Positions 46,569 to 57,955 of a DNA stretch of 64,000 nt are shown here, piece after piece. The DNA comes from Peromyscus leucopus (taxonomy: Eukaryota; Chordata; Mammalia; Rodentia; Cricetidae): assembly GCF_004664715.2 (NCBI RefSeq), contig NC_051068.1, forward strand, positions 10,966,298 to 11,030,297, written 5' to 3'. Both the position numbers and the translations under genes were made by a program. Position 1 is the stretch's first letter; every line of letters begins with the position of its first letter. The notes below the pieces were generated by a model. The model worked only from the letters and a program-made list of their open reading frames with translations, was not told the origin of the DNA and did no database searches.

Positions 46569-47361
46569 TAAAATACAGATTTCTATGTATTCTGTATGGG
46601 TACATGCTAATGGTACCATTTATGTTCTCTTAAAGGTAAGTTAAAACATAAAAATAAAAAGTTAATTCATATGACAAAATACACTTGAATTTAGTTGCTA
46701 ACAAAAATTATCCTTGAGGAAACACATAAGCAGTTTCAAGGATGTCATGGAGGCATTGCTCTAGCATGGAAAAGTTGCGAGGGAAGCTTCCAGAACACGG
46801 TAATTCTGTGGCTCTTCTCAGGAAGGCAGTGTGGGAAGCCTGAGCTCCCTGCTGCTGTGCTGGAGAGAGACACTAACTGGCCTGCAGCCTCCTTTCTTTC
46901 CTTCTCCCTATTCAGACAGTTGATTAATGATGGCACAAAAACACAGTTAGCTAGATCCACGGCATCTTAAAATAGCAGAAGGAATTTTTCCAGTCTTTGT
47001 GGGCCTGTCATTTTTATTGCAAAAGAGAGAAGCAAATACAGATATCTCAGGCTGAGTCTCACTATCATCTCTGAAGCCAACAGGCAGTTATTTATTCCAA
47101 CTTGGAAATAACAATGACGATCAATCAGGCATTTAAAATTGAGCCACTTCAAACTGTTTGAAATTGATTAAATACATATATTTATTCTGATTTTCCTTTC
47201 ACATTCTAGCTCTTTCTGTGCCTAAGAGACAGAAATTATTTGTAATACAGTCCCAGACACTTTCTGTTAGTGCATTCCTAGACAATAGACTATGTTAGAA
47301 AATCATAAACATACACAGTTTGCATTGTTATGTTATCAGGTTTAAGACACTCCTACATTTA
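46569..47361. other. No gene recognised
   Basis: Unique sequence between the provirus site and a B3 SINE. No exon recognised. Confidence 0.4.
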
Positions 47362-47575
47362 AAAAAATATTTTTATTTTTAATTTTGTGCATGTGTTGTG
47401 TGGCTATGTGTGAACGCAGGTGACCATAAAGGCTACAAGAGATCATCAGATGTCCTGGAGCTGGACTTACAGGTGATTGTGAGCTGCCTGATGTGGGTGT
47501 TGGAATGAACTCAGGCCTTGTACAAGAGCAGCAAGTGCTCTTAACTCTTAAGCAATATCTCTAGCAACAGATGTG
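47362..47575 (-). mobile_element. B3/B2-class SINE, minus strand
   Basis: Reverse landmarks: gatgtcctggagctggactt, acaggtgattgtgagctgcc, tgatgtgggtgttggaatga, gcagcaagtgctcttaactc, ttaagcaatatctctagc. Confidence 0.85.
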
Positions 47576-48402
47576 TATGTATTTTAAGAGCCATTATAAT
47601 ATAAAAAAGTATGACTTAGAAAATATAATAAAATTTGGTTATGTGTTAGGAGCACAGACAAACTAAACTTCATAATAAGAAATTTTTTATTGAGTTTAAA
47701 AACAATTGCTTCTAAAACTATCTAACAACGCATTTCAATGTATTTTTCAAATCTTATGTCAAAGCAAAATTTCCAAATTTTTACTTGATTTTATTTCAGT
47801 AACATTCATGGCTTCTGAGTCTTCCTTGCTATTGAGGGTTGGCCCTTTACTTCTGGAGCAGGAAGGGAGGAGAATGAAGACTAGTCACTAGAGATATGGC
47901 ATTGGTAGATGCCCAGAAGGGACATGCATCTTGCATATGCAAAGAATATGTTAAGCCTTCTGCTGGCAGAGGAAAAAGGGTGTTTCAATCATTCCTTATG
48001 ATCCTAGTTTCTGAAAGGCAAGTCCATGGGTGCTCTTTTCATTTATTAATTCTTACTTGTTTTCGTAGTCCCAATCTGAATTCCATAAGCATCAACATAG
48101 ATCACATTTCAAATCCTTTATGTCTCTTTTTCTTTTCTAAATAGTATATAAGGTTACAATCATCATTTTTTTTCCCTTGAAAGACATTCTTTTCTGAATC
48201 ATGTCTCTGAATATTTCTATTTCTTTTTCACATATTATAAAGCAAGCACTGAAAATAGAGGTTCCTGAGACCATACAGCTCATCCAAGGGAGGAGCAGGT
48301 GAAGTCTAGCAGGATGAATCCTCAGAGAACTGCACGGTATAAACCAAGTGGACAGTGCCTGCCTCATCTGAGAAATTAGGAGCTTATAAAAATAGTGATA
48401 TT

Positions 48403-48557
48403 GAGCTGGGTGGTGGTGGTGCACCTCTTTAATCCCAGCACTTGGGAGGCAGAGGCAAGCAGATCTCTGTGAGTTTGAGTCCATCCTGGGCTACAGAATG
48501 AGTTCCAGGAAAGGCACAAAGATACACAGAGAAACCCTGTCTCAAACAAACAAAAAA
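48403..48557 (+). mobile_element. B1 SINE, plus strand
   Basis: gagctgggtggtggtggtgc, ctttaatcccagcacttggg, gagttccaggaaaggcacaa, acacagagaaaccctgtctc, A-rich tail. Flanked by aatagtgata (48391-48400) and aatagtaata (about 48557-48566). Confidence 0.95.
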
Positions 48558-48907
48558 ATAGTAATATATTCCCACACAGGAATGTGAGTCCAGTATTCAC
48601 GTGTATTCTGATCTTTAAAATGTGGAATTGTGTAGTTTTACAAACATTTGCCAATTATTAACAACACATCTGCAGGGCACAGTTAGCTCTAAGTTTATCA
48701 AACTTTCCCCTCTGCTCCAAGTCAATCTGAATCTTGCTCACTGGTTTCCCTTTCTATATGTCCTGGCCAATAGCTGGCTCTCATCAGAATCTGTGAAGTA
48801 TTTTTAGTTTCCCCAGAAGAGTCTTACATCTGTCATCTTGCCAAGCCCATTCCTGTGTTAGTGGTTGCTCTATACAAACTTGTTTTTGTAAAATTTTATC
48901 TAAAATT

Positions 48908-50710
48908 TTTGTTTCATACAATATATTATTATTATATTGTTTCCTTCCCCCCAACTCCTTCCAGATCCTGCATACCTCCCCTCTCACATAACTACACATT
49001 CCCTATCTCTCTACAAATGCAAACAAACCAAGTTCCCCAAAATCATAAATCAAATAGACAAAAAGAAAGAAAGAAAGAAGGAAGGAAGGAAGGAAGGAAG
49101 GAAGGAAGGAAGGAAGGAAGGAAGGAAGGAAGGAAGACAAAACAAAAAGATCCCACATATAACAAAAAACCAATGGGCTCCAGTCTACACTGGCCAGCTA
49201 CTCCAGTGTTTAAGTCCTGCCCTGGAGTGTGTCTAATATACCCAGTGGCACTGTCCCTCCACTGGAGAAAACGAGTGTCCCCTTCATGGCAGTCATCAAC
49301 TGCAAACACTTCTTAGTTAGGGGTGGAACTTTGTGTCCACTTCTCCTTCTTAGTGCCAGGGTTTTTTTCAGGTTTGAACTGTGCAGGTTTTGTGTGTGCT
49401 GTTGCAGTCTGTGAGTTCATGTGTTTCGGTCCTGTTGTGTCTAGAAGATGCTATTTCATTGGAGTCATCCACCATCCCTGGCTCTTAAAATCTTTCTGCT
49501 TCCTCTTCCACATAGATCACTAGCCTTGAGGGAGGGATTTGATGAAGACATCCCATTTACGGATGAGTGCTCCAAAGTCTCTCACTCTACACGTTGTCCA
49601 GTTGTGGGTCTCTTTGTTAGTTACCATCTATTGCAAGAAGATGCTTCTCTCTAAGGGTTGAATGATACTCTACTCTGTGAGTATAGCAATATGCCATCAG
49701 GAGTAATTTTATTGCTGTTTTTGTTGCTATGTTCCTTTAGCAGAATGATAGTAGTAGGTCTCCCCTAGGCCCATGACCAATCTAGTCTCAGATTCTTGGC
49801 CAATTTAGCACTATAATGAATAGGCTCCATCTCAGGAAGTGGGACTTAAATCCAAAAAGAAGTAGCTGATTACTCCTGTAACATTGTGCCACTATTACAC
49901 TAGTATATCTTGCAAACTGGTCTCTATTATAGGTTATAGAGTTTGTAGATGGAGGAAACTGGTGATTGTTTTTCTTTCCTGGTAGTATGCAAAGTACCTT
50001 CCAGAGGTGAAGCTTCTGGTTTGGCACCAGCTCAACTTCTCCATGTTTGATAACCCAAGTGAGTAATGTCTTCAGCAGCAAGGATTTACCATCAGGGTAT
50101 GGAGAATTACCAATAGTCTTACCAATGGCCTGTGATATTTGGGGGTTGGGAGCTATATGGCCAAGGACTCACCAACATGTAACCCATTCCTGGCACTGGA
50201 ATTTTTACTTGGTGGCATAAGATGTTAGTTGAGGCACTGTCCATGCCATAATATGGTGACTCCATTGAAATTATTTTTGTGTATGTATGTATTTCAGAAA
50301 GCCTCTACAGCAGTAGGCTTTCATATGGCTTTTTAAAAAGCCTTTTCATGTCAGTTTTCCTTCCCAACATTTCCTGCTTTACCTTGCCCTCTCATCCCCC
50401 TGCTCATTTAATCCTCCATTCTAGTTTCTGCTTTATCTCTTTATAATACTCTATTCTATTTCCTTCTCTTCAAAACATCTCCTCCTCCCTCCTGGTTCCT
50501 TTCTAGCTACCCAACTTCTGTGGTTATTTGGATTGAAACACATATATCTAAAGCTTAAACGCTAACATCCACATATAAGAGAAAACACACAAAATTTGTC
50601 TTTTGGGGTCTGGGTTTATCTCACTCAGGATGATTGTTTCTAGCTCCACCCATTTGCCAACAAATTTCATTTTCTTTTATCAGATGAATAAAATTCTACT
50701 GTGTAAATGT
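48908..50710 (-). mobile_element. L1 (Lx-type) 3' segment, minus strand
   Basis: Read on the minus strand it runs from the end of ORF2 (tacatttacacagtagaatt, then gggtggagctagaaacaatc and atcctgagtgagataaaccc) through the 3' UTR to about 48908. The (GAAG)n array at 49061-49136 lies inside it. It joins an L1 segment of opposite orientation at about 50710. Confidence 0.78.
49061..49136. repeat. (GAAG)n tetranucleotide microsatellite
   Basis: About 15 gaag/ggaa units after three aaag units, within L1 3'-UTR sequence. Confidence 0.95.
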
Positions 50711-51864
50711 ACCCCATCAAAATTCTAACACATTTTTTCACAGAATTTGACTAAACAATTTTGAATTTCATATGAAACACACAGACACATATGTACACGT
50801 GCATACACACACTCAAACACATACATACAAATAAAAGTAGCTAAAACAATTCTGAATAATAACATAACTGCTGAAGGTACCACCATCCCAGATTTCAAGT
50901 TGTATTACAGAGCTATAGCAATTAAAACAAAATGGTATCGTCATAAAAAGTCAGACACATTGTTCAATGAAATAGAGTTGAAGATCAAGACATAATTCTA
51001 CACACCTAGAGACATTCAATTTTTGACAAAGAGGCCAAATATACACACTGGAGAAAAAAAATAGCGTCTTCAACAAATAGTTCTGGTCAAACTCGATAGC
51101 TGCATGTAGAAGGAAAATATATCTACGTCTATCACAAACTGCACAAAACTCAACTCAAAATGGATAAAGGATGTCGGCATACATGTAGATGCCCCGAACC
51201 AGATATAAGGGAATAGACTTGAACTCATTAGACAGGAAAGAACATTCTGGAAAGGATACCAATAACACAGACATTAAAACCAATAATTAATAAATGGGAC
51301 CAAATTAAACCAAAAAGCTCTGCACAGACAAGGACACGACCATTGAAAGAAAGTAGCAGCCTGCAAAATGGAAAAAAGTCCTTATAGAGGATTCATATCT
51401 AGAATATGTATTTAAGAACTGAACATCAATAAAACAAATAACTTAATAAAAGAAGGTATAGAATTAAAAAAGAGTTCACAAAAATTAAACACAAATGGCT
51501 GAGAAACACTTAAAATATCTTAAATATCCTTAGCTACCAAGGACATACAAACTAAGATTACTTTGAGATTCCTTCTTTCCTTAGCCAGAATGGCCAAGAT
51601 TAATAAAAACAAATGACAGCACATGCTGTTGGGCATACAGAGAAAGGAGATTCCTTATTAATTGCTAAAGGAAGTGCAAACTGGTACAGCTCCTACAGTC
51701 AATGTGGAGTTTCCTCAGAAAGCTGAGAACGATCTACCACAAGATCCAGCTACAGCACTCTTAGGCATATACCCAAAGAACTATACATCTTACTGAAAAG
51801 ATACTTGCTCATCCATGTTCATTGTTGCCCTACTTACAATAGCCAGAAATTCGAAACAGTCATG
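50711..51864 (+). mobile_element. L1 ORF2 segment, inverted 5' part of the same insertion
   Basis: Plus-strand ORF2-end sequence, full of stops: gctatagcaattaaaacaaa, attcaatttttgacaaagag, gaccaaattaaaccaaaaag, gatacttgctcatccatgtt, ttacaatagccagaaattcg. In L1 order this ends tens of bases upstream of where the minus-strand segment begins. Outer ends share tctaaaatt (48899-48907 and 51865-51873) as a probable target duplication. Confidence 0.85.
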
Positions 51865-52149
51865 TCTAAAATTAAATTCTTAATTTTCTTTGGAATTCTA
51901 AGGATAACTTTTTCCAAGAAGTTATTGTTCATGCATGCCCTGCCCAGCATAACTCAAACTATACATCTATATATATATATTTGGATGTATAGTGTCACCA
52001 TCTCAGTTTCCTGCATTGCTTAAATCCTCCACCATCTTTGGTTTCAACATCTCTTCAGGAAAACCTCATCTCTCAGACAGCACTTCACAGTGGTCAAGGC
52101 TGGTCATTGGTAGTAAACTACTCATACCTCAGTTCTAAGTTTTTCATTT

Positions 52150-52275
52150 GCACCATTCCCCAGGGCAAGTTATTTCACCTTTCTGTACCTCAGTTTCTCT
52201 GCCTGAAAGTAGTTATAGTAATGGTACTCTCTTCACAAAAGTATTGCAAGGATTAAAATGTCTTTGTTAGGTAAC
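52150..52275 (+). mobile_element. MIR SINE relic, plus strand
   Basis: gggcaagttatttcaccttt, ctgtacctcagtttctctgc, and attgcaaggattaaaatgt follow the MIR 3' region closely. Ancient. Confidence 0.75.
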
Positions 52276-52394
52276 AAGACACAAAATGAAATCTTTAATG
52301 GGTCTATGTTTACACAATAGACCTCAATTCAATTTGTAAACCTATTTTTGTCATGCTTAGCTTTTTGGGTATTTGTTTTAGAATATATAATTTT

Positions 52395-52490
52395 TTAAGT
52401 ACATACTATGTGTCAGGTGCCTTTCTGAGGGTATAACACATTTTAACCTAGCTAGTATTCATCAGACTCTGATTATATGATATGAGGGGT
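52395..52490 (-). mobile_element. MIR SINE relic, minus strand
   Basis: agtacatactatgtgtcagg then tgcctttctgagggtat parallels reverse MIR ('acctactatgtgccaggcac'). Confidence 0.5.
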
Positions 52491-53245
52491 GGTCCTTTAT
52501 TGGTTTCATTTTCTACATTAGGGGAATAGGTCAAATTAAGCACTTACTTAATGAACCAGAAATCCCCAGTGCAATGGCCTGGAAAAGGAGCTGGCAGTCG
52601 GGATTGGAGCTGTAGGTGCTCACTGCCATGCTAAGTTGTATCTTTGGAGTTGGAGTAAGAATCATTCTCTCCTCCTCTGATTTCCATGGAGTAGTTCCTC
52701 GCACCTGAAACCAACTCAAGCAAACCCTCGCAGAGCTCCATGCGCACCTTCAGAAAACTGAGTAAGCTTCAGTAAACCTTCAGAATTTGTAAGCTTATAT
52801 CAGATCTGTGTTTGAACATGAGAGACTATAGGGTGATGCTTCCAGCAACTGCACAGGAAAGGAGTGTTTCCTATTGTGTGGGTGCTAACCATATGGTGGT
52901 TTTCTTTCAAGGGTAGAAGGTAAGAGTAGGATGCACACAGAGAGAGGAAGCACAGCATTTCTGTCTTCCCCACAGCTGAGCTTCAGGTGGAACAGACAAG
53001 AAAATAAGCTTTAAATCAGTTTAAAAATTTAAAAGGCTCTTTTAAGTTAATGCTCAATAATTTTATCATGGTAATAGTAATGATTATATGCAATGAAAAC
53101 TAATGATGACTATAAAAGTCTTTCTGTCTCTCTGGATAAATATTCAGAATTATAAGCGAAATAGGGACAATGGCAAAACAAATGTAAAATACTGTGCTGC
53201 ACAACAGCCGAACTCGTGTTTAAGCCATCTCCAAAACAGATTCTC

Positions 53246-53590
53246 TGGCTGGAGAGATGATGGCTCAGCCACTACACTTTGAGCATGAGAGTCTGGTTTC
53301 AGATCCCCCGCACCCATTCCAAAAGTCGGGCATATGGAACTACAAGTATCTGTCACCTCAGCGACTCTGGGAGGCATAGACAGGCAGGTTTATGGAATTT
53401 ACTTACCAGAAAGTCTAGTCAATCGTAACTCCTGGTTCAATGAGAAACCTCGTCTCAAAAGGTAAGGTGTTGATCCAACTGAGAAAGACACCCAGTGCTG
53501 ACCCCTGGCTTCTATGAGCATGTGAGTATGCATACTTAAAGGAATATGAACATCATATAACCCTCCCCAGCATGTACCCCACCACACACA
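53246..53590 (+). mobile_element. Composite tRNA/B1-type SINE, plus strand
   Basis: ctggctggagagatgatggc, tcagatcccccgcacccatt, gggaggcatagacaggcagg, gttcaatgagaaacctcgtc, tgagaaagacacccagtgct, gacccctggcttctatgagc. Same family as 15185-15473. Confidence 0.8.
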
Positions 53591-53819
53591 TTCACAAATA
53601 ACAAAAATTCTTCAATTGTGCTTATTATTTCCAATATAAAACCGAATTCTAAACTGACTAATGTAGCATCTTGCCATTCTGCCAGCTGATCACTATTCCA
53701 CTTTTCCCTTTTCTTTCATCACATCCCAACCCAAATCCAGTCACTCTCTACACAACCATATCATCTCACACCACTGGGCTTCTGCTATTAGGAGGGCTAC
53801 CTGAGATGAAGTTCATACC

Positions 53820-53936
53820 TGACTAACCTACACATTCTATATCCAGCATACTACCTCTTCAAGGAATCCTTCAAGATGCTACCCCAGAGGGATGAATCAA
53901 AGCAGCAATCGAGCATCCATAATATTTTCTTCCTTT

Positions 53937-53993
<57 letters not shown>

Positions 53994-54125
53994 AAGTGAT
54001 TTACATACATTTCTTACCCACTAAATTGTTTATGAATTCCTAGAGGGTAAGATAATGTCTTACCTTATTTAGTATTCCAAATAGCACTTAATCAGTGGTA
54101 TGTAAAAGAAATCTCATTGGAGGAT
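53820..54125 (+). mobile_element. L2 LINE relic, plus strand, interrupted by (TC)n
   Basis: cttcaaggaatccttcaaga before the (TC)n tract, and cactaaattgtttatgaatt, cctagagggtaagataatgt, cttaccttatttagtattcc after it, follow the L2 3' end. Confidence 0.6.
53939..53989. repeat. (TC)n microsatellite
   Basis: About 25 uninterrupted TC units. Confidence 0.97.
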
Positions 54126-54559
54126 AAGACTAAAGCTTAATGAGTATTATGACCTGACATGTCATTAACCTTCAGTGAACTGAACAAAATTCCAAGCATA
54201 ATCTATGCTCTTAGGAACCTTTTAAATTGCTTTGCTTTTAAAAAGTAAAATAAAAGGAACAGTATTACAATATTTAGGTACAGTGGGATAAACATTTTTT
54301 TAAAAAAGAATTTTATTTGTCAAACTGGTCCTTGTATTTTCATAGTAGGACATTATAGTTGACGAATAAATGCTTGCCAGATAAGAGAAATATCCAGTCT
54401 TAAGTAAATAAAAATTACAACCTGCATAGTTCATAATCTCTATGGAAAATATAATCTTTGTGCCCAGATTCCTGCAAATGGTGTGTGTATTGGAGAGTAA
54501 AACTTCTGGATGGCTCACTTTGTGAAAAAAAAGCATTTGTTTTGTGCTCTGCCAGATAC

Positions 54560-55020
54560 TCAATTCAGGAATAATCATGGATTAGTGGAGGCAGCTAGCC
54601 AGCTATACTTAACCAACAGACAGAGAATTTTAAGCACAGTAAGGATTGGGAAGCCCCATGAAAACAAAGAGGACTTGAACATCAAGCATCTGCAGAAGGC
54701 AGAGGCAACTCAGGTTGTTATTTACACTAGATGAAGTACAGCATTTACAATTGGCTGCCCAAGGAGATGATCTGGCACGAGGTTGAGTCCGGTTGGACTG
54801 GCTGACCTCAGAGTCCCACTGAGACCTGTCATTGCATTGTGTGGTAGTCAGCAGCTCAGGCTGCGGAGCATGTTGCAGACAGACAAACAAAAGCATCACT
54901 CATCCATCATTAAACGGAGCATGGGCTATTGTGATAACCGGCAACCCTGTAACACTCCCAGCTGCGCTAGTCAATCTTTTTGTAATGTACAAATGTGAGG
55001 CTCAAAACAGAACAGTCTAA
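54560..55020. other. High-complexity unique sequence, candidate conserved element
   Basis: Repeat-free and CpG-retaining, with dense factor-like motifs (ctattgtgataaccggcaac, cccagctgcgctagtcaatc, tcatccatcattaaacgg). Overlapping short frames on both strands lack splice support. A conserved enhancer is the most plausible reading, but this is inference. Confidence 0.35.
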
Positions 55021-55246
55021 CTTCTTTTCTTTGTAGGTTGTTCTATGAAATCCTCTCCATGGAAAAAATTTCTTCATCTTTTCTTGATTGTCAGTATATG
55101 GGTACAATATTAAACACTATTTTACTGAATAAACATGTGGATTGCCATCTACTTTACTTATTATCTGGTAATGGATTATAAATTACTGTTTTAGATATGT
55201 TTCTTATTTTTTCCTAGATTTGGTTTCCTCATTCATAAGTCAAGTG

Positions 55247-55489
55247 TTATGGTTAGAATTTTGTCTGTTTGACACAAGCTGGTGTCTTCTGGAAAAGAGA
55301 ACCTGCATTGAGAACACGCCTCCATCATCTTGTCAGTGGGGCATTTTCTTGGTTAATGATTGATGAAGGAAGGCTGAGGCCACTGTGGGTGGTACTGCAC
55401 CTGGGCAGCTAGTATTTGGTGATATAAGAAAGTCGGTTGAGCAAGCCATGTAGGGACAAGCCAATAACAATGTTCCTTCATGGCCCCTG
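55247..55489 (+). mobile_element. MaLR-like LTR, left half (split)
   Basis: gtctgtttgacacaagctgg, ttcttggttaatgattgatg, ctgtgggtggtactgcacct, gttgagcaagccatgtaggg, ccttcatggcccctg. Continues at 56737. Confidence 0.75.
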
Positions 55490-56277
55490 TGCCGAGGGCC
55501 GTGAGAATATACAGCAGGTGGCAATTAGTTTTTGACAAGTTGACCCACCAGACCCACCAGCCCTATAACTCCCTGATGGGGAGCCCCACCTAGCAAAGCC
55601 ATGGGGTCACTAGCTCTGGAGACCAGTTGTTTTCTGTCTGTAACTTTCTCGGGTGCCACTGTTATGCCTCCTTATTAAGAACAGCTGTGGGGTTCCTTCC
55701 ACAGCCCTTTGTAATGTGTTTGACATCTCTGGGCACACATTTAGCTGTGTATTTCTGTTTAAACTGTATAATTCTGATGAACAGAAATATTACCAGAATA
55801 CTCTTCTTTACTGACACAGGAAAGTAACAGTATTCTCAGTCTCAAAAACAGCTTTTTACACATTTTGCAAAGACCTTAGAACTAGTCCAAAACAGACTAA
55901 GCTGCCCCTACAGAATATACACAAAGACTAATTCCCAGGTATTGTTTATTGCTAAATCAAGGCCAGGCTGTTTACATCAAGACATAGTCCTGGCAGTAGC
56001 TCCCTTTCTGCATGTACACTGACCGCTTGATTCAGCCAATTGTTTAATGTCTGGGACCCCTCACCAATTAGAGCTATGTGCATGGGTCAATGTGACATTA
56101 CTAGCCTAAGAGAAACTACATGTCTTATCTTGTGTTTTGAGAATGGGTAGGGCCCTGAAAATGTAACTTATGATTGTCCAGAGTTTGGCTGTGAGGGAGC
56201 AGCAGCGGCGGCAGTGTGGTGAGAGACGGCTGTGTAGAGCTATGTGAGAGCTGCTGTAGAATGTGAGTGAAGTGTAT

Positions 56278-56325
<48 letters not shown>

Positions 56326-56736
56326 ACGCTGAGTGAGAGATGAAGAAGAAGCATGAGAGAAGTATGAGGGAGTGAGTGGGTGAAAGAGTGAGTGAGTAGA
56401 GGAGCTGTGCCTAGGAACTGTGTAAAGCGCTGCACGGTGAGAGAGCTTTGTAAATGAGGTGTTTGGCTGTGGCTCTGTGGAGATTTGTAACTGTGTGGAG
56501 GCAAGGAAGACGACTCTATAGAAAAGAGATGCAGATGAGCAAGAGAACAATTTTAAGGAGAAGTGGAAGAGGAAGTTAGCATCAGAAAGCGTGTGTGTTT
56601 CCTTATTTCACCAGTCATAGATTCAAACTTGTTCCCAATTACCCTCAGATAAAAAAGTTCCTCCCCCTGGCTACTCTGAGGCATTCCTTCTATGCCCTGA
56701 GCTGATCCTGGGAGCTGTCTCCCACAGTCCGCATTA
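55490..56736. mobile_element. 1.25-kb LTR-like insertion (candidate solo LTR)
   Basis: Starts tgccgagggccgtgagaata and ends cagtccgcatta. Flanked by the identical 6-bp sequence cccctg (55484-55489 and 56737-56742), the duplication length typical of class II ERVs. Contains a (GT)n array and a GA-rich stretch. No retroviral coding sequence, so a long solo LTR is the best reading; the terminal TG...TA rather than TG...CA leaves some doubt. Confidence 0.65.
56278..56325. repeat. (TG)n microsatellite
   Basis: About 23 TG units inside the LTR-like insertion. Confidence 0.95.
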
Positions 56737-56886
56737 CCCCTGCTTCAGGACCTGCCTCCAGGTTCCTGCCCTGCTGAGTTCCTTTCCTGGCCTCTCAGTG
56801 ACGACTGTGACCTGGGAGAAGTGAGATGGAACAAATCCTTTCTTTCCCCTGTGTGCTCTCGGTTGTGGTGTTTTTATGCCAACCGT
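56737..56886 (+). mobile_element. MaLR-like LTR, right half (split)
   Basis: cctgcctccaggttcctgcc, ctgctgagttcctttcctgg, then aacaaatcctttctttcccc and ggttgtggtgtttttatgcc, matching the 3' end of the element at 35946-36276. Confidence 0.75.
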
Positions 56887-57661
56887 GTCCTTTAACAGGG
56901 AGAGACTGAGAGATGCTGGCAGGACCTGGCAGCCAGGCCCACTTTGCTGCATTAAATAGGCACCTCAGTTAGCCTTTGGCCTGGGTTTGAGACCTAACAA
57001 CTATTATGTTGCTACTGACTGCAGAGGCCTGGATTTACAACACAGCATTCTTATTTAGTACGTACATATTGAATGATATATTTAAATTCTAGTTGGTTGG
57101 TATATAAGGAAATCAATGAGGAAATTTGGGAATAAACCAAGAATACAACTTTGCTACTATCTGATACTGTTGATCATCTAATCCTTTAAAAAGTACTTTT
57201 GGAATTGGAATGGGGAAAAAAAGAATTAGAACAGAGACTATGGGGTTGAGTATCTACCCATTTCTCTCCTTTTGCATCATTTTTTTTCAAAGAGTGTCAC
57301 AATTCAGTAGAGCTTACTCAGTCCAAGTCACTGGTTATTTCTTAGTTCCATCAATTCTGTGTTTATCATGTCTCCTTTCACTCAATTGGCTATTTCTATG
57401 AAACTTTAATCCCAACCTTCTTTACAGAATTGTCAAGAACATTGTACAATTGAAGCTAGGAAGCCTTTCTTGAACATCCCTGGTATGTCCAGAGCTGGGG
57501 ATGTGGAAGTTAATTACCATTGACTTAGTACTCACCATTGACAAGCAGACAACTAATTATAGCACACAGATCAATAATATATGAAGTGAAAGGACCTCCT
57601 GGCTGGGATTGTTTACCTATGGTGAAGATGAATCCCTTGAATTCTAACTAGAAAAGAATAT

Positions 57662-57803
57662 CGGAGGCCAGCAAGATGTCTCAGAAGATAAAAGCATTTC
57701 ACACAAACCTAACCTGAGTTATGTCACTGGATCCCAAAAGGTGGCAGAAGAGAACCAGCTTCAAGAACGTTGTGTGATACACACCCTTGCATGTGTCTAC
57801 TCA

Positions 57804-57854
<51 letters not shown>

Positions 57855-57855
57855 A
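57662..57855 (+). mobile_element. tRNA-derived SINE (B2/B3/B4 class) with (CA)n tail
   Basis: aggccagcaagatgtctcag, ataaaagcatttcacacaaa, aacctgagttatgtcactgg, aggtggcagaagagaaccag, then a (CA)n tail at 57806-57853 of about 24 units. Confidence 0.75.
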
Positions 57856-57955
57856 GTGAGAACATACTTTTAGAAAGAAAAGCAATGAAGAATGACATCA
57901 TGTTTAAGTTCACACGGTGTTTGGAGGAGGGGACTGAATGACTGAAGTATGTGAG

